The notes beneath the pieces were generated by a model. That model saw only the letters and a program-made list of their open reading frames with translations. It did no database searches and was not told the origin of the DNA. A DNA stretch of 5,450 nt. It comes from Alistipes sp. (GTDB lineage Bacteria > Bacteroidota > Bacteroidia > Bacteroidales > Rikenellaceae). Shown here in pieces: positions 5,116 to 5,450 of this stretch; position 1 is the first letter of the stretch; the number at the start of each line of letters is the position of its first letter. The translations under genes were made by a program, and so were the position numbers. Location of the stretch: positions 1 to 5,450 of the forward strand of contig JAFVXS010000135.1 of the NCBI GenBank assembly GCA_017501025.1, given 5' to 3'.

Positions 5116-5147
5116 CAAAAGTACTCTATTCTCGCCAAAATTCCAAA
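5116..5147 (-). promoter_or_regulatory. Strong putative lysA promoter
   Basis: On the minus strand, TTTG (5147-5144), exactly 20 bp, then TACTTTTG (5123-5116): a full match to the Bacteroidota consensus TTTG / TAnnTTTG. Transcription would begin near 5109, leaving a leader of about 30 nt. The -33 TTTG lies within the T-tract of the gpmI terminator. Confidence 0.75.
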
Positions 5148-5177
5148 AAAATGCCGTCTAACTTGCATTAGACGGCA
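5145..5177 (-). terminator. Rho-independent terminator of gpmI
   Basis: A perfect 10-bp stem, TGCCGTCTAA (5152-5161) with TTAGACGGCA (5168-5177), and a 6-base loop. On the minus strand it is followed by seven T residues (5151-5145). It lies 27 bp after the gpmI stop codon. This is the clearest terminator in the window. Confidence 0.88.
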
Positions 5178-5204
5178 AAACAATAGGACGAATAGTCCAC
5201 CCTG

Positions 5205-5450
5205 CTACTTCAATGTCACGAGCGAATGACCCGACATCTCCTTTGGCTGCTCCAATCCCATCAGAGCCAAAACCGTAGGAGCGACATCTGCCAAGATACC
5301 CGAATCAACCTTTGCAACTCGCTCCGATACTACTACGATAGGTACCGGATTGAGAGAGTGTGCCGTATTAGGTGTACCGTCAGCATTGATTGCATTGTCG
5401 GCGTTACCGTGGTCGGCAATCATCACTACCTCGTAGCCATTTGCCTTTGC
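5205..5450 (-). CDS. gpmI: 2,3-bisphosphoglycerate-independent phosphoglycerate mutase, C-terminal 81 residues (runs off right edge)
   Basis: The minus-strand frame enters at the right edge and ends at TAG (5207-5205), giving the last 81 residues of a family of about 510. The alkaline-phosphatase-superfamily metal ligands are present: Asp and His of ADHGN, and the His of TAHS seventeen residues after the first His, the same spacing as His445 to His462 in the Geobacillus enzyme. The tail LADVAPTVLALMGLEQPKEMSGHSLV is typical of GpmI. Known role: Mn-dependent interconversion of 3- and 2-phosphoglycerate in glycolysis and gluconeogenesis, in the cytoplasm. A GTG at 5426 could be read as a start, but homology continues upstream of it, so it is internal. 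It is followed by its own terminator and then by lysA on the same strand. Confidence 0.94.
   Translation of the reverse strand, partial: AKANGYEVVMIADHGNADNAINADGTPNTAHSLNPVPIVVVSERVAKVDSGILADVAPTVLALMGLEQPKEMSGHSLVTLK

Overview
The window looks like chromosomal DNA from a member of the Bacteroidota, most likely order Bacteroidales. Several promoters fit the Bacteroidota sigma pattern (TTTG, about 20 bp, TAnnTTTG). Leaders are AT-rich with no convincing Shine-Dalgarno sequence. LysA carries an EFGR motif and a short C-terminus that I associate with this phylum, and NqrA is typical of its anaerobes. I cannot assign a genus. Five of the six protein genes are ordinary housekeeping or metabolic genes, and I see no defence system, phage, CRISPR array, IS transposase or RNA gene.

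Layout: (1) 1-765, minus strand: N-terminal 255 codons of nqrA, running off the left edge. (2) 766-933: divergent control region between nqrA and a TatD-family gene, holding two strong inverted repeats that overlap the predicted promoters. (3) 934-3385, plus strand: a short TatD-family metallohydrolase, then tcdA (t6A dehydratase, with its own good promoter), then a D-2-hydroxyacid dehydrogenase 12 bp downstream and probably cotranscribed with tcdA. (4) 3386-3921: a gene-free, highly repetitive convergent intergenic region. It has a 9-bp minisatellite arranged as a large inverted repeat, followed by three tandem copies of a ~120-bp unit whose core is a terminator-like hairpin. The last copy is bounded by perfect 15-bp inverted ends, one of which supplies part of the lysA stop codon. 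(5) 3922-5079, minus strand: lysA, diaminopimelate decarboxylase. (6) 5080-5204: lysA promoter and the gpmI terminator, which overlap each other. (7) 5205-5450, minus strand: the last 81 codons of gpmI (cofactor-independent phosphoglycerate mutase).

The genes serve separate basic functions: sodium-motive respiration (nqrA), tRNA modification (tcdA), 2-keto/2-hydroxyacid redox (dehydrogenase), lysine synthesis (lysA) and glycolysis (gpmI). They do not form one pathway. The part most likely to be under-described is the repeat complex at 3386-3923: a small, structured, possibly mobile or terminator-derived repeat family next to a minisatellite. Whether it recurs elsewhere in the genome cannot be determined from this window.
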